Below are positions 51,454 to 61,504 of a DNA stretch of 64,000 bases, one piece after another. The number at the start of each line of letters is the position of its first letter. The stretch's first letter is position 1. Position numbers and translations under genes: made by a program. The DNA comes from Ardenticatenaceae bacterium (GTDB lineage Bacteria > Chloroflexota > Anaerolineae > Promineifilales > Promineifilaceae). The notes under the pieces were generated by a model. It did not search any database. It was not told the DNA's origin and saw only the letters and a program-made list of their open reading frames with translations. Location of the stretch: assembly GCA_020634495.1 (NCBI GenBank), contig JACKBR010000003.1:62001-126000 (forward strand), given 5' to 3'.

Positions 51454-52965
51454 TTACACGAGGTTTTCTAAAGAATGGGACACTCGATTCCAGAGCAGCT
51501 CCTTCTTGAAATTGGCAACCGTCGTGTTTTTGTCGATAAGTAGATATTCAATGCCCGCCATCTCCGCAAAATCTTCCATGTGTTCGGCCGTGAGTGACAG
51601 GCTAAAGCCGGTGTGGTGTGCGCCCCCGGCCAAAATCCAGGCGGCGGCAGCCACCTTCAGGTTGGGTTGGGGAACCCACAGGGCGCGGGCAACCGGCAGC
51701 TTGGGCAGCGGCTCATCGGTTGGCACCACATCCACCGCATTAACAATCAGGCGGAAGCGACTGCCTAAATCAATGATGGAGGCGTTGATGGCTGGCCCCG
51801 TTTGCGAATCGAAGACCAGCCGAACCGGGTCTTCTTTGCCGCCAATGCCCAGCGGATGAATTTCTAAAGAGGGCTTGCCGCTGGCAATGCTGGGGCAAAT
51901 TTCCAGCATGTGTGCCCCCAGCACTTTGTCGCCGGAGGGGCTAAAGTGATAGGTGTAATCTTCCATGAAGGAGGTGCCGCCTTCGAGTCCGGCGCTCATC
52001 ACCTTCATAGCCCGGAGGAGTGCGGCCGTTTTCCAATCTCCCTCAGCACCGAAGCCGTAGCCGTCGGCCATGAGGCGCTGGCTGGCCACGCCGGGCAGCT
52101 GCTTAAGGCCGTGCAAATCTTCAAAGGTGTCTGTGAATCCTTTGAATCCACCGGCTTCCAAAAAGGCGCGCATCCCCAGCTCAATGCGGGCAGCATCACG
52201 CAGGGCTTGCCGCTGGCTGCCGTCCTTTTGCAGGGTGGGGGCCAGGCTGTATGCTTGCTCGTAAATGGCGATGAGGTCGGTTACGGCCGTTTCCGTCATG
52301 CCATCCACATAGGCCACCAAATCACCCACGCCAAACCCGTTCACCGAGTAGCCAAACTGTAGCTGGGCCGATACTTTATTGCCTTCAGTTACGGCCACCT
52401 CGCGCATGTTGTCGCCAAAACGGGCAAATTTGGCACCCTGGGCATCGTGCCAGGCCGCCGCCGCCCGCTGCCAAACGGCCAGCCGCTCCAGCACCTCGGC
52501 ATCCTGCCAATGGCCCACCACCACCTTACGCGCCAGCTTCAGCCGTGAGCCAATAAAGCCAAACTCCCGCCCGCCGTGCGCCGTCTGGTTCAGGTTCATG
52601 AAATCCATGTCGATGGTGGCCCAGGGAATTTCGGCATTGAACTGGGTGTGGAACTGGACAAACGGTTTTTGCAGGGCGCTCAGTCCGGCAATCCACATTT
52701 TGGCGGGGGAAAAGGTGTGCATCCAGCAGATGAGGCCGATGCAGTTGGGGGCGCTGTTGGCGGCCTGGCAGACGTTGTACACTTCTTCTGGGGTGGTCAC
52801 AATGGGTTTAAACACCACGTTGACCGGCAATTTTTGTGAATCGTTAAGCGCCTGGGCAATGATACGGCCGTGTGCCGCCACTTGCTCCAAAGCCTCCGGG
52901 CCATACAAATGCTGGCTGCCCACGACAAACCATGCCTCCATTGGCATGAAAATATCTGCATTCAT
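51454..52965 (-). CDS. araA: L-arabinose isomerase
   Basis: Converts L-arabinose to L-ribulose. 503 aa from ATG 52965, AAGGAT upstream. [21 protein letters not shown] at the start, [36 protein letters not shown] and the metal-site region [15 protein letters not shown] are all typical. It is full length. Last gene of the arabinose operon, downstream of araD. The frame start at 53034 runs into a repeat and is rejected. Confidence 0.96.
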   Translation of the reverse strand: MNADIFMPMEAWFVVGSQHLYGPEALEQVAAHGRIIAQALNDSQKLPVNVVFKPIVTTPEEVYNVCQAANSAPNCIGLICWMHTFSPAKMWIAGLSALQKPFVQFHTQFNAEIPWATIDMDFMNLNQTAHGGREFGFIGSRLKLARKVVVGHWQDAEVLERLAVWQRAAAAWHDAQGAKFARFGDNMREVAVTEGNKVSAQLQFGYSVNGFGVGDLVAYVDGMTETAVTDLIAIYEQAYSLAPTLQKDGSQRQALRDAARIELGMRAFLEAGGFKGFTDTFEDLHGLKQLPGVASQRLMADGYGFGAEGDWKTAALLRAMKVMSAGLEGGTSFMEDYTYHFSPSGDKVLGAHMLEICPSIASGKPSLEIHPLGIGGKEDPVRLVFDSQTGPAINASIIDLGSRFRLIVNAVDVVPTDEPLPKLPVARALWVPQPNLKVAAAAWILAGGAHHTGFSLSLTAEHMEDFAEMAGIEYLLIDKNTTVANFKKELLWNRVSHSLENLV

Positions 52966-52977
52966 TTCGTTATCCTT

Positions 52978-53045
52978 ATTGGTGGTAAGTGGCAAGTGGC
53001 GATTCTTGAGAAACTTGCAACTTGCTACTTGCAAACTTGCAATAT
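52978..53045. repeat. AAGTGGCAAGT-word hairpin repeat
   Basis: GTAAGTGGCAAGTGGCGA is answered by CTTGCAACTTGCTACTTGC, a word hairpin between araD and araA, next to R1 copy d. Confidence 0.6.
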
Positions 53046-53054
53046 TTACTTAAT

Positions 53055-53156
53055 AGGTATCCGAACATTCGCCACAGAGTTCACAGAGATTTTTGAGTTT
53101 AGGTTCAAAGCCTCTGATTCTCTTTTTCCTCTGTGGCTTTTTTGGATAGATTCTTA
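53055..53156. repeat. CACAGAG palindromic repeat (family R1), copy d
   Basis: Outer words GGTATCCGAACATT and TTTTTTGGATAG and inner ends GCCACAGAGTTCACAGAG and CCTCTGTGGC. On the minus strand it begins TAAGAATCTATCC, which is the araD stop codon, exactly as copy c supplies the stop of the dehydrogenase at 32794. Confidence 0.75.
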
Positions 53157-53801
53157 TTGCCCGTACACGTTTTGATACCGGTCGTACAGTTTGTCGATGT
53201 CGCTGGGGGCAATGGTTAGCGGATTGCCCATCAGCAGCGAGGCCCAGGCGATGGCGGCGTTGTCTTCGGTCATAACGGCCGCTTTCACCGCTTTTTCGGC
53301 AGTGGGGCCAATGGTAAAGACACCATGACTTTGCAGCAGGCAAGCGGGGCTGCGGCTGCCCGCCAGCGTGTCTACCACAACCTGGCCAATTTCTTCCCCG
53401 CCAATCAGGGCGAAACCGCCACAGGGAATCTCGCCGCCAAATTCGTCGCCCATAGCGGTGGTGATGCAGGGAATGGAACGGCCGTGTGTGGCAAAGGCCG
53501 TAGCGTAGCGCGAATGGGTATGGACGATGCCGTTCACCTGGGGCATGTGGCGGTAAATAAAGCAGTGCGAAGCCGTGTCCGACGACGCTTTGTAGCTGCC
53601 CTCCACAATTTGTCCATCCAGATCAACCACGACCATGTTTTCTGGTGTCAGGTCTGGGAACTTGATGCCGCTGGGTTTAATCACCACCAGGTTGGTTTCC
53701 GGGTCGCGGGCGCTGATGTTGCCGCTTGTCCAGGCTACCAGATTGTTGTTGGGCAGTTCTGCGTGCAGCGCACAAACCGTTTGGCGCAGGGTTTCTAGCA
53801 T
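53154..53801 (-). CDS. araD: L-ribulose-5-phosphate 4-epimerase
   Basis: Last step from L-arabinose to D-xylulose 5-phosphate. 215 aa class II aldolase-fold enzyme. LVAWTSGNISARDPETNLVVIKPSG holds the phosphate-binding residues, VHTHSRYATAFA two zinc His, and SHGVFTIGPTAEKAV the third His. The class includes L-fuculose aldolase, but araA and araB on either side fix the assignment. Its stop is contributed by R1 copy d, and an R3 element separates it from araB. Confidence 0.95.
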   Translation of the reverse strand: MLETLRQTVCALHAELPNNNLVAWTSGNISARDPETNLVVIKPSGIKFPDLTPENMVVVDLDGQIVEGSYKASSDTASHCFIYRHMPQVNGIVHTHSRYATAFATHGRSIPCITTAMGDEFGGEIPCGGFALIGGEEIGQVVVDTLAGSRSPACLLQSHGVFTIGPTAEKAVKAAVMTEDNAAIAWASLLMGNPLTIAPSDIDKLYDRYQNVYGQ

Positions 53802-53814
53802 GGTTTCCTCGCGA

Positions 53815-53938
53815 TTAGGTCAGGTTACGCAGCTGCTTTGGTAGAAACCCTAACGGTTTTTGCAAAGTCAGCCCCATTTTCCAACGGTGATGTAAACCCT
53901 TAGGGTTTGCGGTGCGTAACATCAATGATTAGGTCAGG
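53815..53938. mobile_element. MITE-like element R3, copy a
   Basis: GTTACGCA and TGCGTAAC are inverted ends of a roughly 100 bp unit containing AAACCCTAACGG and CCCTTAGGGTTT. GATTAGGTCAGG stands on both sides (53815 and 53927). On the right it is the araB stop and last codons, so the element appears to have duplicated that target. An inverted, highly similar copy is at 58418-58535. Confidence 0.75.
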
Positions 53939-55530
53939 GCGGTAACGGCCGTTTGCTCAATAACCAGACCCTTCTTGTACCGCTCCATAAAGGTGGCAAA
54001 GCCAGCCACATCAGCAGGATCAGGCGCAATGGTGGTGCCATTTTCCCCAGCAAATACCCTGCTAGAGAGATACGCTTCTAAAGGCTCATCCCCCGTTTTG
54101 TAGCGCATATAAGCGGCCAGCAAGGCAATGCCCCACGCGCCACCCTCGCCAGCAGTCTCCATCACCGAAACAGGCACGTTCATAGCCGCCGCCATCATCT
54201 TTTGGCCCACCTCTTTGGTCTTGAAGAAGCCCCCATGCCCCAAAATCTGGTCAATCTCGACGTGCTCCTGCTCAAAAAGAATGTTCAGGCCAATCTTTAA
54301 CGCTCCCAGCGACGAGAAAAGATGAACCCGCATAAAGTTGGCCAGCGTAAAGCGGCTTTCCGGGGTGCGCACAAACAGGGGACGCCCTTCTTCCAGGTGG
54401 GTAATATGTTCGCCAGAGAGGTAATTGTAGGCCAGCAGTCCGCCGCCATCGGCATCGGCCGTCAGCGCCTGCTGGTACAGCATCTCAAACAGCCGGGACT
54501 GATCAATCTCGACCCCCAGCGCGTCGCTAAATTCGCGGAACAGCCCCACCCAGGCGTTGAGGTCAGAGGTGCAGTTGTTGCTGTGTACCATCGCCACAGG
54601 CTTGCCCGTCGGCGTGGTCACCATGTCAATTTCGGCATACAGTTTCGACAGCGCCTTTTCCAAAACAATCATGGCAAAGACAGAGGTGCCTGCAGAAACA
54701 TTACCCGTGCGGACGGCCACACTGTTGGTGGCCACCATGCCCGTGCCTGCATCCCCTTCGGGTGGGCAGAGCGGAATGCCTGCCTGTAGCTGTCCCGTTG
54801 GGTCCAGCAGTTTGGCCCCTTCCTCTGTTAAGGTTCCGGCCGCCTCGCCAGCCACAAGCACCTTGGGCAAAATATCCTGAACCTGCCAGGTAATATTTTT
54901 GGCTTTCAGCCGTTCATTAAACAGCCCCAGCAGCTTTGCGTCATAATCGTTCATTTGGCTGTCGATGGGGAACATGCCGGATGCTTCACCAATGCCCAAC
55001 ACCTTTTCCCCTGTCAATTTCCAGTGGACGTAGCCTGCCAGCGTGGTCAGGTAGCTGATTTGGGGCACATGGGGTTCTTGGTTGAGCAGGGCCTGGTACA
55101 GGTGGGCCACGCTCCAGCGTTGGGGAATGTTAAATTGGAACAACTCGGTGAGCTCTGCGGCGGCCTGGCCGGTAATGGTGTTGCGCCAGGTGCGGAACGG
55201 TGCCAGCTGATGATTCTCTTTGTCAAAGGGGATGTAGCCGTGCATCATGCCGCTGAAGCCAATAGCTCCAATTTTCTGGAGTTGGAGATTGTGGCTGTGC
55301 AGAACTTGCTGAGCTAGCTTTTGGTAGCTTTCCTGCAAACCCGTCCACACGTCATCCAGGCTGTAGGTCCAGATGCCATTTTCGTAGCGGTTTTCCCACT
55401 CATGGCTGCCGGAGGCGATGGGCGTATGGTCTTGGCCGATGAGCACGGCTTTGATGCGGGTGGAGCCAAACTCGATGCCCAGAACGGTCTTGCCATCATC
55501 AATTGATCTGCGGATTTTGTCTAGACTCAT
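53929..55530 (-). CDS. araB: Ribulokinase-like FGGY carbohydrate kinase
   Basis: 533 aa FGGY-family kinase phosphorylating L-ribulose in this context. [22 protein letters not shown] is the N-terminal phosphate motif, [16 protein letters not shown] the substrate loop, and [21 protein letters not shown] the C-terminal block. It differs from E. coli AraB and belongs to the group seen in operons where araB sits with a ChvE-type transporter. It is flanked by the permease gene (48 nt) and an R3 element. Confidence 0.88.
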   Translation of the reverse strand: MSLDKIRRSIDDGKTVLGIEFGSTRIKAVLIGQDHTPIASGSHEWENRYENGIWTYSLDDVWTGLQESYQKLAQQVLHSHNLQLQKIGAIGFSGMMHGYIPFDKENHQLAPFRTWRNTITGQAAAELTELFQFNIPQRWSVAHLYQALLNQEPHVPQISYLTTLAGYVHWKLTGEKVLGIGEASGMFPIDSQMNDYDAKLLGLFNERLKAKNITWQVQDILPKVLVAGEAAGTLTEEGAKLLDPTGQLQAGIPLCPPEGDAGTGMVATNSVAVRTGNVSAGTSVFAMIVLEKALSKLYAEIDMVTTPTGKPVAMVHSNNCTSDLNAWVGLFREFSDALGVEIDQSRLFEMLYQQALTADADGGGLLAYNYLSGEHITHLEEGRPLFVRTPESRFTLANFMRVHLFSSLGALKIGLNILFEQEHVEIDQILGHGGFFKTKEVGQKMMAAAMNVPVSVMETAGEGGAWGIALLAAYMRYKTGDEPLEAYLSSRVFAGENGTTIAPDPADVAGFATFMERYKKGLVIEQTAVTALT

Positions 55531-55578
55531 CTTACTTCTCCAGAAATCCTTTGCTTAACGAAGCGAGCCAGGTTATTT

Positions 55579-56784
55579 TTACCCCTTATTCTTGTTGTAG
55601 ACGTCGAAGAAAACGGCCGCAAGCAAAACCAGCCCCTTAATCACCTGCTGCCACTCAATACCAATGCCCAAAATTGACATCCCGTTGTTCATCACACCCA
55701 TCACAAACGCGCCAATAACCGCGCCAATGATGGTGCCAACCCCGCCAGACATTGAAGCCCCACCAATAAAGCAAGCGGCGATCACGTCCAGCTCAAACGC
55801 ATTACCCGCCTTTGGCGTAGCCACGTTAAGCCGCGCCGCAAAAACCAGCCCCGCCAGCGCCGAGAGAATGCCCAAGTTGACAAAGGTGTAAAAAGTTAAC
55901 CGTTCTGTGTTGACCCCAGACAGCTTTGCCGCCTTTTCATTCCCCCCTATGGCAAAAATGCGCCGCCCTAATGTGGTTTGGTTGGCCACAAAAGTGTAGG
56001 CCACAATTAAAATGAACAGCACAACCAGCACGTTAGGCAATCCTTTATAAGACGCCATCAGGTAAGACAGGTACATAATTGCCCCGGTCAGAACTGCATT
56101 TTTCAAGATGAAGAGCGACATTGGCGAGGTGTTTAGTTGGTACTGCTGCTGCTTACGTCTGGATCGAATATCGGCATAAATGAGCGCTGCCGAGACCAGA
56201 GCACCCACCAGCAGCGAGGTGACGTTCATCGTTTCGCTGCCAAAAACATCCGTAATAAACCCGGTGCTTAGCTTTTGGAATCCAGTGGGGAATGGCCCAA
56301 TAGATTGCCCTTCCAGCAAAGCCAGCGTCAGACCTCTAAACACCAACATACCGGCCAGCGTCACAATAAACGAGGGGATTTTTTGATAGGCCACCCAGTA
56401 ACCCTGCGCTGCGCCAATGATGGCTCCCAGGAACAGGCAGGCGATGATGGTGACGATAAAGTTCATATTGTACGAAACCGTCATCACCGCGGCCGAAGCC
56501 CCAACAAAGGCAACGATGGATCCCACAGACAGATCAATGTGTCCGGCAACAATTAGCAGCAACATGCCAATGGCCATGATGACTATGTAGCTGTTTTGCA
56601 GGATCAGGTTGGTCAGGTTGACGGGCTTCATCAAGATACCGTCGGTCATGACCTGGAAAAAGATCATAATGGCGATCAGGGCCACCAACATGCCATATTG
56701 GCGAATGTTTTCCCTTAAAATTTTTGAGAGTCCAGCCAAAGGGCTGCTTTCGGTAACCAATTGATCTGGTGTAATGTCACTCAT
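55579..56784 (-). CDS. Sugar ABC transporter permease (GguB/MmsB/XylH-like)
   Basis: 401 aa, about ten transmembrane segments. [23 protein letters not shown] is the signature of ribose/xylose/multiple-sugar permeases, and [23 protein letters not shown] is the EAA-like loop for the ATPase. The ATG overlaps the ATPase stop by 4 nt (ATGA). With ChvE-type binding protein and arabinose genes, the substrate is probably L-arabinose and possibly other aldoses. Confidence 0.9.
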   Translation of the reverse strand: MSDITPDQLVTESSPLAGLSKILRENIRQYGMLVALIAIMIFFQVMTDGILMKPVNLTNLILQNSYIVIMAIGMLLLIVAGHIDLSVGSIVAFVGASAAVMTVSYNMNFIVTIIACLFLGAIIGAAQGYWVAYQKIPSFIVTLAGMLVFRGLTLALLEGQSIGPFPTGFQKLSTGFITDVFGSETMNVTSLLVGALVSAALIYADIRSRRKQQQYQLNTSPMSLFILKNAVLTGAIMYLSYLMASYKGLPNVLVVLFILIVAYTFVANQTTLGRRIFAIGGNEKAAKLSGVNTERLTFYTFVNLGILSALAGLVFAARLNVATPKAGNAFELDVIAACFIGGASMSGGVGTIIGAVIGAFVMGVMNNGMSILGIGIEWQQVIKGLVLLAAVFFDVYNKNKG

Positions 56785-58322
56785 GATGCAATTTTCTCCT
56801 GTTGGCGCATAATGCTCTGCATAATCTTTTCCTGCGAGGCTTCCGCTTTTGGCATTTCCCCAACGATACGTCCTTCGTTCATCACATAAATGCGATCACA
56901 AACCCCGATAATTTCTGGTAACTCAGATGAGATAAGAATAATGCCTTTGCCTTCATCGGCTAATTGATTGATGATGGTATAAATTTCATATTTTGCGCCA
57001 ACATCTATGCCTCGGGTTGGTTCATCCAGGATCAGTACGTCTGGATTGGCAAATAACCATTTGCTCAAAACTACTTTTTGCTGGTTTCCCCCGGACAGAT
57101 TCACGGTTTTCTGTAAGATGCTGGAACATTTAATGCTGAGTTTGTCGCGGTATTCGCGGGCGACGGACAAGGTCTTGGGCTGGTTGATGACAAAACGGTC
57201 GGCCACGCCTTCCAGATTGGCCAGGGAAATATTGTTTTTAACGTCGTCGATGAGAATGAGGCCATAATTTTTGCGATCTTCGGTGACGTAAGCCAGGCCG
57301 TTGGCAATTGCTTTGTTGATGGAGCTGATGTCGATCTCACGGCCGTATTTATAAATCTTCCCCGTGATGTGCCTGCCATATGAATGGCCAAAAACACTCA
57401 TCGCCAGTTCGGTACGACCGGCCCCCATCAAACCCGCAATCCCCACAACCTCACCCCGCTTAACGTGGAGGTTTACATTATGCACCATTTTGCGGTCGTC
57501 ATGCAGCGGATGGTACACATTCCAATCCTTGACCTCAAAAATGACGTCGGAAATATTGGACTGGCGGACGGGATAGCGGTTGGTAATGTCACGACCCACC
57601 ATGCCTTTAACAATGCGGTCTTCGGTAATCGTTTCCTGATGACAATCCAGCGTCTCTATGGTTGCGCCATCGCGCAAAATCGTAATGGAGTCAGCGACCT
57701 TGGACACTTCATTTAGCTTGTGGGAAATGAGAATGGAGGAGATGCCTTGCTGCTTAAAATCTAACAGCAAATTCAGCAAAGCGTTGCTGTCGCTTTCGTT
57801 CAGGCTAGAGGTTGGTTCATCCAGAATGAGGAGCTTCACTTCTTTGGACAGCGCTTTGGCAATTTCAACCAACTGTTGTTTGCCCACCCCTAGGTCTGTA
57901 ATTAACGTCTCTGGCGCTTCATCCAGACCCACTTTCTTTAAGAGATTTTGGGTTTTGCCAATGGCTTCGTACCAATTGACAATGCCGTTCTTTTGGCACT
58001 CATTGCCCAAAAAAATGTTTTCGGTAATGGAGAGCAGGGGAACCAGCGCCAGCTCCTGGTGAATGATGACCAGACCGAGATTTTCACTGTCTCTGATGTC
58101 CCTAAAGCGGCACGCCTGGCCCTGATAAAAAATTTCGCCGCTGTAATCACCATGGGGATAAACACCGCTTAACACCTTCATCAGTGTCGATTTGCCCGCG
58201 CCGTTTTCGCCGACCAGGGCATGAATCTCACCCTGGCGCACGGTAAAATTCACGTTGTCTAGCGCTTTAACACCTGGAAATGTTTTTGTAATATTGCGCA
58301 TTTCCAAAATAATGTCTGACAT
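56781..58322 (-). CDS. Sugar ABC transporter ATPase, two-domain (GguA/MmsA/XylG-like)
   Basis: 513 aa with two ATPase halves. The first has Walker [17 protein letters not shown], signature [15 protein letters not shown] and Walker [12 protein letters not shown]. The second has the degenerate loop [31 protein letters not shown] and [20 protein letters not shown]. This arrangement is standard for CUT2 sugar importers. Coupled to the permease gene by overlap. Confidence 0.93.
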   Translation of the reverse strand: MSDIILEMRNITKTFPGVKALDNVNFTVRQGEIHALVGENGAGKSTLMKVLSGVYPHGDYSGEIFYQGQACRFRDIRDSENLGLVIIHQELALVPLLSITENIFLGNECQKNGIVNWYEAIGKTQNLLKKVGLDEAPETLITDLGVGKQQLVEIAKALSKEVKLLILDEPTSSLNESDSNALLNLLLDFKQQGISSILISHKLNEVSKVADSITILRDGATIETLDCHQETITEDRIVKGMVGRDITNRYPVRQSNISDVIFEVKDWNVYHPLHDDRKMVHNVNLHVKRGEVVGIAGLMGAGRTELAMSVFGHSYGRHITGKIYKYGREIDISSINKAIANGLAYVTEDRKNYGLILIDDVKNNISLANLEGVADRFVINQPKTLSVAREYRDKLSIKCSSILQKTVNLSGGNQQKVVLSKWLFANPDVLILDEPTRGIDVGAKYEIYTIINQLADEGKGIILISSELPEIIGVCDRIYVMNEGRIVGEMPKAEASQEKIMQSIMRQQEKIAS

Positions 58323-58370
58323 GGTTGTTCTCCCGGTATTGCGAAGTCGCAGACGACACTGATGGTGGAT

Positions 58371-58402
58371 GTGGGTGTCCTGGCTGAAGTCAGGACACCC
58401 AC
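58371..58402. terminator. Hairpin between binding-protein and ATPase genes
   Basis: GTGGGTGTCCTG (58371-58382) pairs perfectly with CAGGACACCCAC (58391-58402). There is no U-run on the minus strand, so it is more likely a processing or stabilising hairpin that keeps the binding-protein message in excess. Confidence 0.6.
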
Positions 58403-58417
58403 ATCTTTTAATTTACT

Positions 58418-58535
58418 TCACCGATGTTACGCACCGCAAACCCTAAGGGTTTACTCGATCTCTGGAAAATGGTGCTGACTTTGCAAAAACCCTTAGGGTT
58501 TCTACCAGAGTTGTTGCGTAACGTGAGTTACTTCA
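58418..58535. mobile_element. MITE-like element R3, copy b
   Basis: Inverted relative to copy a. GTTACGCACCGC and GTTGCGTAAC ends enclose AAACCCTAAGGGTTT and ACCCTTAGGGTTT. TTACTTCA flanks both sides (near 58420 and 58526). It lies just beyond the stop of the binding-protein gene. Confidence 0.75.
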
Positions 58536-58538
58536 ATT

Positions 58539-59690
58539 TTATTCGAATTGATCGGCCGTGTAGTAGCCAGTCTCGATAAGCGCTTCTTCCCAGTTGTTGA
58601 TGTCAACACTGATGGGAACGAGCAGGTAGGAAGGCACAATTTTAACACCGTTTTCGTAGGTTTCGGTATCATTTACGGGCACTTCTTCACCGCTCAACAG
58701 GGCATCTACCATGGCGACGGTTTGCTTGGCCAACTCACGGGTGTCTTTGAAGACGGTGGAGGTTTGTTCGCCAGCCAGAATGGATTTTACGGAAGGAACT
58801 TCTGCATCTTGTCCGGTTACGACGGGCATTGGCAGGTCATCGCTGCCGTAGCCAACGCCTTTCAGGGAGGAGATGATGCCGATGCTCAGCCCATCGTAGG
58901 GAGAGAGTACAGCGTCAACACGTTCTTCGGTGTAGAAGGCGCTGAGCAGGTTTTCCATACGTGCCTGGGCGGTAGCACCGTCCCAACGCAGGGTGGAAAC
59001 CTGGTCCATGCCCATTTGGCCACTTTGTACAACCAGTTGGCCGTTGTCGATGTAGGGCTGCAAGACGGACATAGCGCCATCGTAGAAGAAGTAGGCATTG
59101 TTGTCATCGGGGGAGCCACCAAACAGTTCGATGTTGAAGGGGCCATTGCCGTCGGCCAGACCCAGCGCGGTTTCGATGTAGCCAGCTTGCAGGACGCCTA
59201 CCTGGAAGTTGTCAAAGGTGGCGTAGTAGTCTACGTTGGCGGAATCACGAATGAGGCGGTCGTAGGCGATGACTTTGATGCCCTGGTCTGCGGCTTGTTG
59301 CAGCACGTCTGAGAGGGTGGTGCCGTCAATGGCGGCGATAATCAGAACGTCTACGCCTTTGGTGACCATATTTTCAATTTGGGCTAACTGGTTGGGAATA
59401 TCATCTTCGGCGTATTGCAGGTCTGTTTCATACCCTTGTTCTTCGAAGAATTGGACCATGGACTCGCCATCAGAAATCCAGCGGGTGGAGGACTTTGTAG
59501 GCATGGAGATGCCGATGGAGTAACCTTCGCCAGCGCTTTCTGTTGTGTCTTCGGTGGTCGTATCGGCCGTTGTCGCTTCGTTGCTGCTTTCTGTGGTTTC
59601 TTCTTCGGTTGAGTCTGAGGAACCGCAGGCAGTCATAACGAGCATAGCCAGGAGGGCAATCAACAGGAGAAACAGTTTTTTAGATTTCAT
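58539..59690 (-). CDS. ChvE-type sugar-binding lipoprotein
   Basis: 383 aa from ATG 59690, GGAAGAG upstream. Lipobox LVMTAC, then a Ser/Thr/Glu linker and a type I periplasmic-binding fold: [61 protein letters not shown] and [14 protein letters not shown]. ChvE/multiple-monosaccharide binding proteins carry these blocks. It captures sugar outside the membrane for the ATPase and permease encoded next. First gene of the arabinose operon. Confidence 0.93.
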   Translation of the reverse strand: MKSKKLFLLLIALLAMLVMTACGSSDSTEEETTESSNEATTADTTTEDTTESAGEGYSIGISMPTKSSTRWISDGESMVQFFEEQGYETDLQYAEDDIPNQLAQIENMVTKGVDVLIIAAIDGTTLSDVLQQAADQGIKVIAYDRLIRDSANVDYYATFDNFQVGVLQAGYIETALGLADGNGPFNIELFGGSPDDNNAYFFYDGAMSVLQPYIDNGQLVVQSGQMGMDQVSTLRWDGATAQARMENLLSAFYTEERVDAVLSPYDGLSIGIISSLKGVGYGSDDLPMPVVTGQDAEVPSVKSILAGEQTSTVFKDTRELAKQTVAMVDALLSGEEVPVNDTETYENGVKIVPSYLLVPISVDINNWEEALIETGYYTADQFE

Positions 59691-59931
59691 TTTCTCTTCC
59701 TTTTTGTTTGGTGTTTTATGTTGCAATTCTTAGTTAATTCTTTCTTTATTGCTGCTGAGCGAATGTCAGAGCAGGGGTGAAGCTGGATATGGCAAACGTC
59801 TTATTCTCAGAGTCGCTTTGCTTTATTCCATATGCACTCCTTATTTGGCCAAAAATAAACGATGAGTCTACTTTTTCATACAAGATTCGGGGGGCTGCTC
59901 CGTCCTTGTTTGGGCTAATGTTATCGTTCCC

Positions 59932-59971
59932 GTTAACGTTAACATCTTATCATACATTTTTGCATCGTCAA
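59932..59971 (-). promoter_or_regulatory. Promoter and LacI-type operator of the arabinose operon
   Basis: Minus strand: -35 TTGACG (59971-59966), 16 bp, -10 TAAGAT (59949-59944), then the perfect palindrome GTTAACGTTAAC (59943-59932) covering the start site. A related half-site TGTTATCGTT lies at 59919-59928. Binding there would block transcription. Confidence 0.75.
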
Positions 59972-60082
59972 GCACTTTTTGGGCAAAGTGTGTAAGTTTA
60001 TTGGGGAATGTTGGGCGATTTTGCCCAAACGATTTTGTAAAATGGGGCTGAATCTGGTAGAAATATTCTAGATGCGGGTTAA

Positions 60083-60130
60083 TTGACACCATTTTGCTGC
60101 TATGCTACACTGATTTTTGTTAACGATAAC
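60083..60130 (+). promoter_or_regulatory. Promoter and operator of the LacI-family repressor gene
   Basis: -35 TTGACA (60083-60088), 17 bp, -10 TACACT (60106-60111), then GTTAACGATAAC at 60119-60130 over the start site. It matches the operator of the divergent operon in 11 of 12 bases, indicating autoregulation. Confidence 0.75.
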
Positions 60131-60258
60131 GGAGTGGGCTGTCCATTGATTGTTTACACATACGGGCAAACAAGTATGTATTGTTGGTCGTAGCAGTTTC
60201 TTACTGCGTCTTAAGTGCGCGGAAAGAATCCGCGGCTACTTTTGTTGAGGGAGAAGTA

Positions 60259-61281
60259 ATGCACCATAAGCGGGTAACGATTAAAGAAGTGGCGGCTACC
60301 GCCGGGGTTTCTACGCAAACTGTGTCCCGAGTGGTCAATGGTCGGCCCGATGTTGCTTCTGAGACCAGGGCGCATGTGCAGAGCGTGATTGAGGAGCTGG
60401 GTTACCAGCCGAGCAAAATCGCACGCAGCCTGATTCGGGGGCAGAGTTATTCGCTGGGGGTGGTGAGTTCCAGCATTGGTTTGTATGGGCCTTCGTTGGT
60501 TTTGCAGGGGATTCAGGAAGCGGCCGTTGAGGAAGATTACTCGTTAATGCTGAATATTTTGCCGGATGCGCAGGTGTTTGATGCGGAAAAAACGCTGCGC
60601 GACATTTTGGCTTATCATGTTGACGGCATTTTGTGGGCCGTGCCGGAAATTGGGCAAAACCGGGATTTGATCCAGCAGGCGCTGCCAAATTTGCGGGTGC
60701 CGATTGTGTTTTTGAACGTGCAGCCACGGCCGAATTTGGTTACGGCCGTTATCGACAACAAACATGGTGGGCGCATTGCTACCAAACATCTCATTGAGCA
60801 AGGGCGACAGCATATTGGCGTTATTACCGGGCCGATGAACTGGTGGGAAGCGCGTCAGCGTGAGTTGGGTTGGCGTGAAGAGCTGGTGGCCAACGGCCGT
60901 TCCGTCGATGAAAGTTACATTGCCAACGGCGACTGGACCCCAATTAGCGGCGAGCGCTGCATCCGTATGCTGCTGGAATGGCATCCTGAAATGGACGCCG
61001 TGTTTGTATGCAACGACCAGATGGCCCTGGGAGCGATGAAAGTGGCCCGCCAGATGGGGCGGAATATTCCCGAAGATTTAGCCATTGTGGGGTATGACGA
61101 CATTCCCGAATCCCCCTATTTTTCCCCCTCGCTCACCACCGTGCGCCAGGACGTGGCCGAGATGGGGCGGCAAGGCGTGAAGCTGCTGCTGGCCTTGCTC
61201 AACGACGGCGACGCGCCTTCGGCTGACTCCGTTGTGCTGCAACCGAACCTGATTGTGCGGGAGAGTTCGGTGACGGGGTGA
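60259..61281 (+). CDS. LacI-family transcriptional regulator, probably arabinose repressor
   Basis: 340 aa from ATG 60259 (GGGAGAAG upstream). The N-terminal HTH VTIKEVAATAGVSTQTVSRVVNG is canonical. The hinge region YQPSKIARSLIRGQS and the effector domain (VGYDDIPESPYFSPSLTTVRQD near the C-terminus) follow. The frame start at 60181 lies upstream without a ribosome site. Divergent from the arabinose operon, and the shared palindrome GTTAACGWTAAC in both promoters makes it the likely regulator. Sugar ligand is inferred from context. Confidence 0.92.
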   Translation: MHHKRVTIKEVAATAGVSTQTVSRVVNGRPDVASETRAHVQSVIEELGYQPSKIARSLIRGQSYSLGVVSSSIGLYGPSLVLQGIQEAAVEEDYSLMLNILPDAQVFDAEKTLRDILAYHVDGILWAVPEIGQNRDLIQQALPNLRVPIVFLNVQPRPNLVTAVIDNKHGGRIATKHLIEQGRQHIGVITGPMNWWEARQRELGWREELVANGRSVDESYIANGDWTPISGERCIRMLLEWHPEMDAVFVCNDQMALGAMKVARQMGRNIPEDLAIVGYDDIPESPYFSPSLTTVRQDVAEMGRQGVKLLLALLNDGDAPSADSVVLQPNLIVRESSVTG

Positions 61282-61495
61282 GGGGGTGACAAGGTGAGGG
61301 GGTGACAGGGTGAGGGGGTGACAGGGTGACAAGGTGACAAGGTGAGGGGGTGACAAGGTGACAAGGTGAACTTGCCACTTTTCACTTTTCACTTTTCACT
61401 TATTACTTTTCACCTTTCACTTATTACTTTTCACTATTCACTATTCACTTATTACTTCTCACTTTCCACTTCTCACTTTCCCCTCCCCCCAGTAA
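61282..61495. repeat. Tandem short-word array (GGTGACA / TTTTCACTTA)
   Basis: About 90 bp of GGGGTGACAAGGTGA-type words are followed by about 120 bp of CACTTTTCACTTATTACTT-type words. Word lengths vary (7-15 bases) and there are no unique spacers, so this is not a CRISPR. It separates lacI from the hydratase gene and resembles the other hairpin repeats, but longer. Confidence 0.8.
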
Positions 61496-61498
61496 ACT
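61493..61498 (+). promoter_or_regulatory. -10 box, possibly leaderless promoter of the hydratase gene
   Basis: TAAACT ends 6 nt before ATG 61505, with only TACCCC between. Confidence 0.35.
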
Positions 61499-61504
61499 TA
61501 CCCC

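Noticed and set aside
61282..61495. Tandem repeats as a CRISPR array
   Set aside because: Word length varies, there are no unique spacers of constant size, and no cas genes are in the window.
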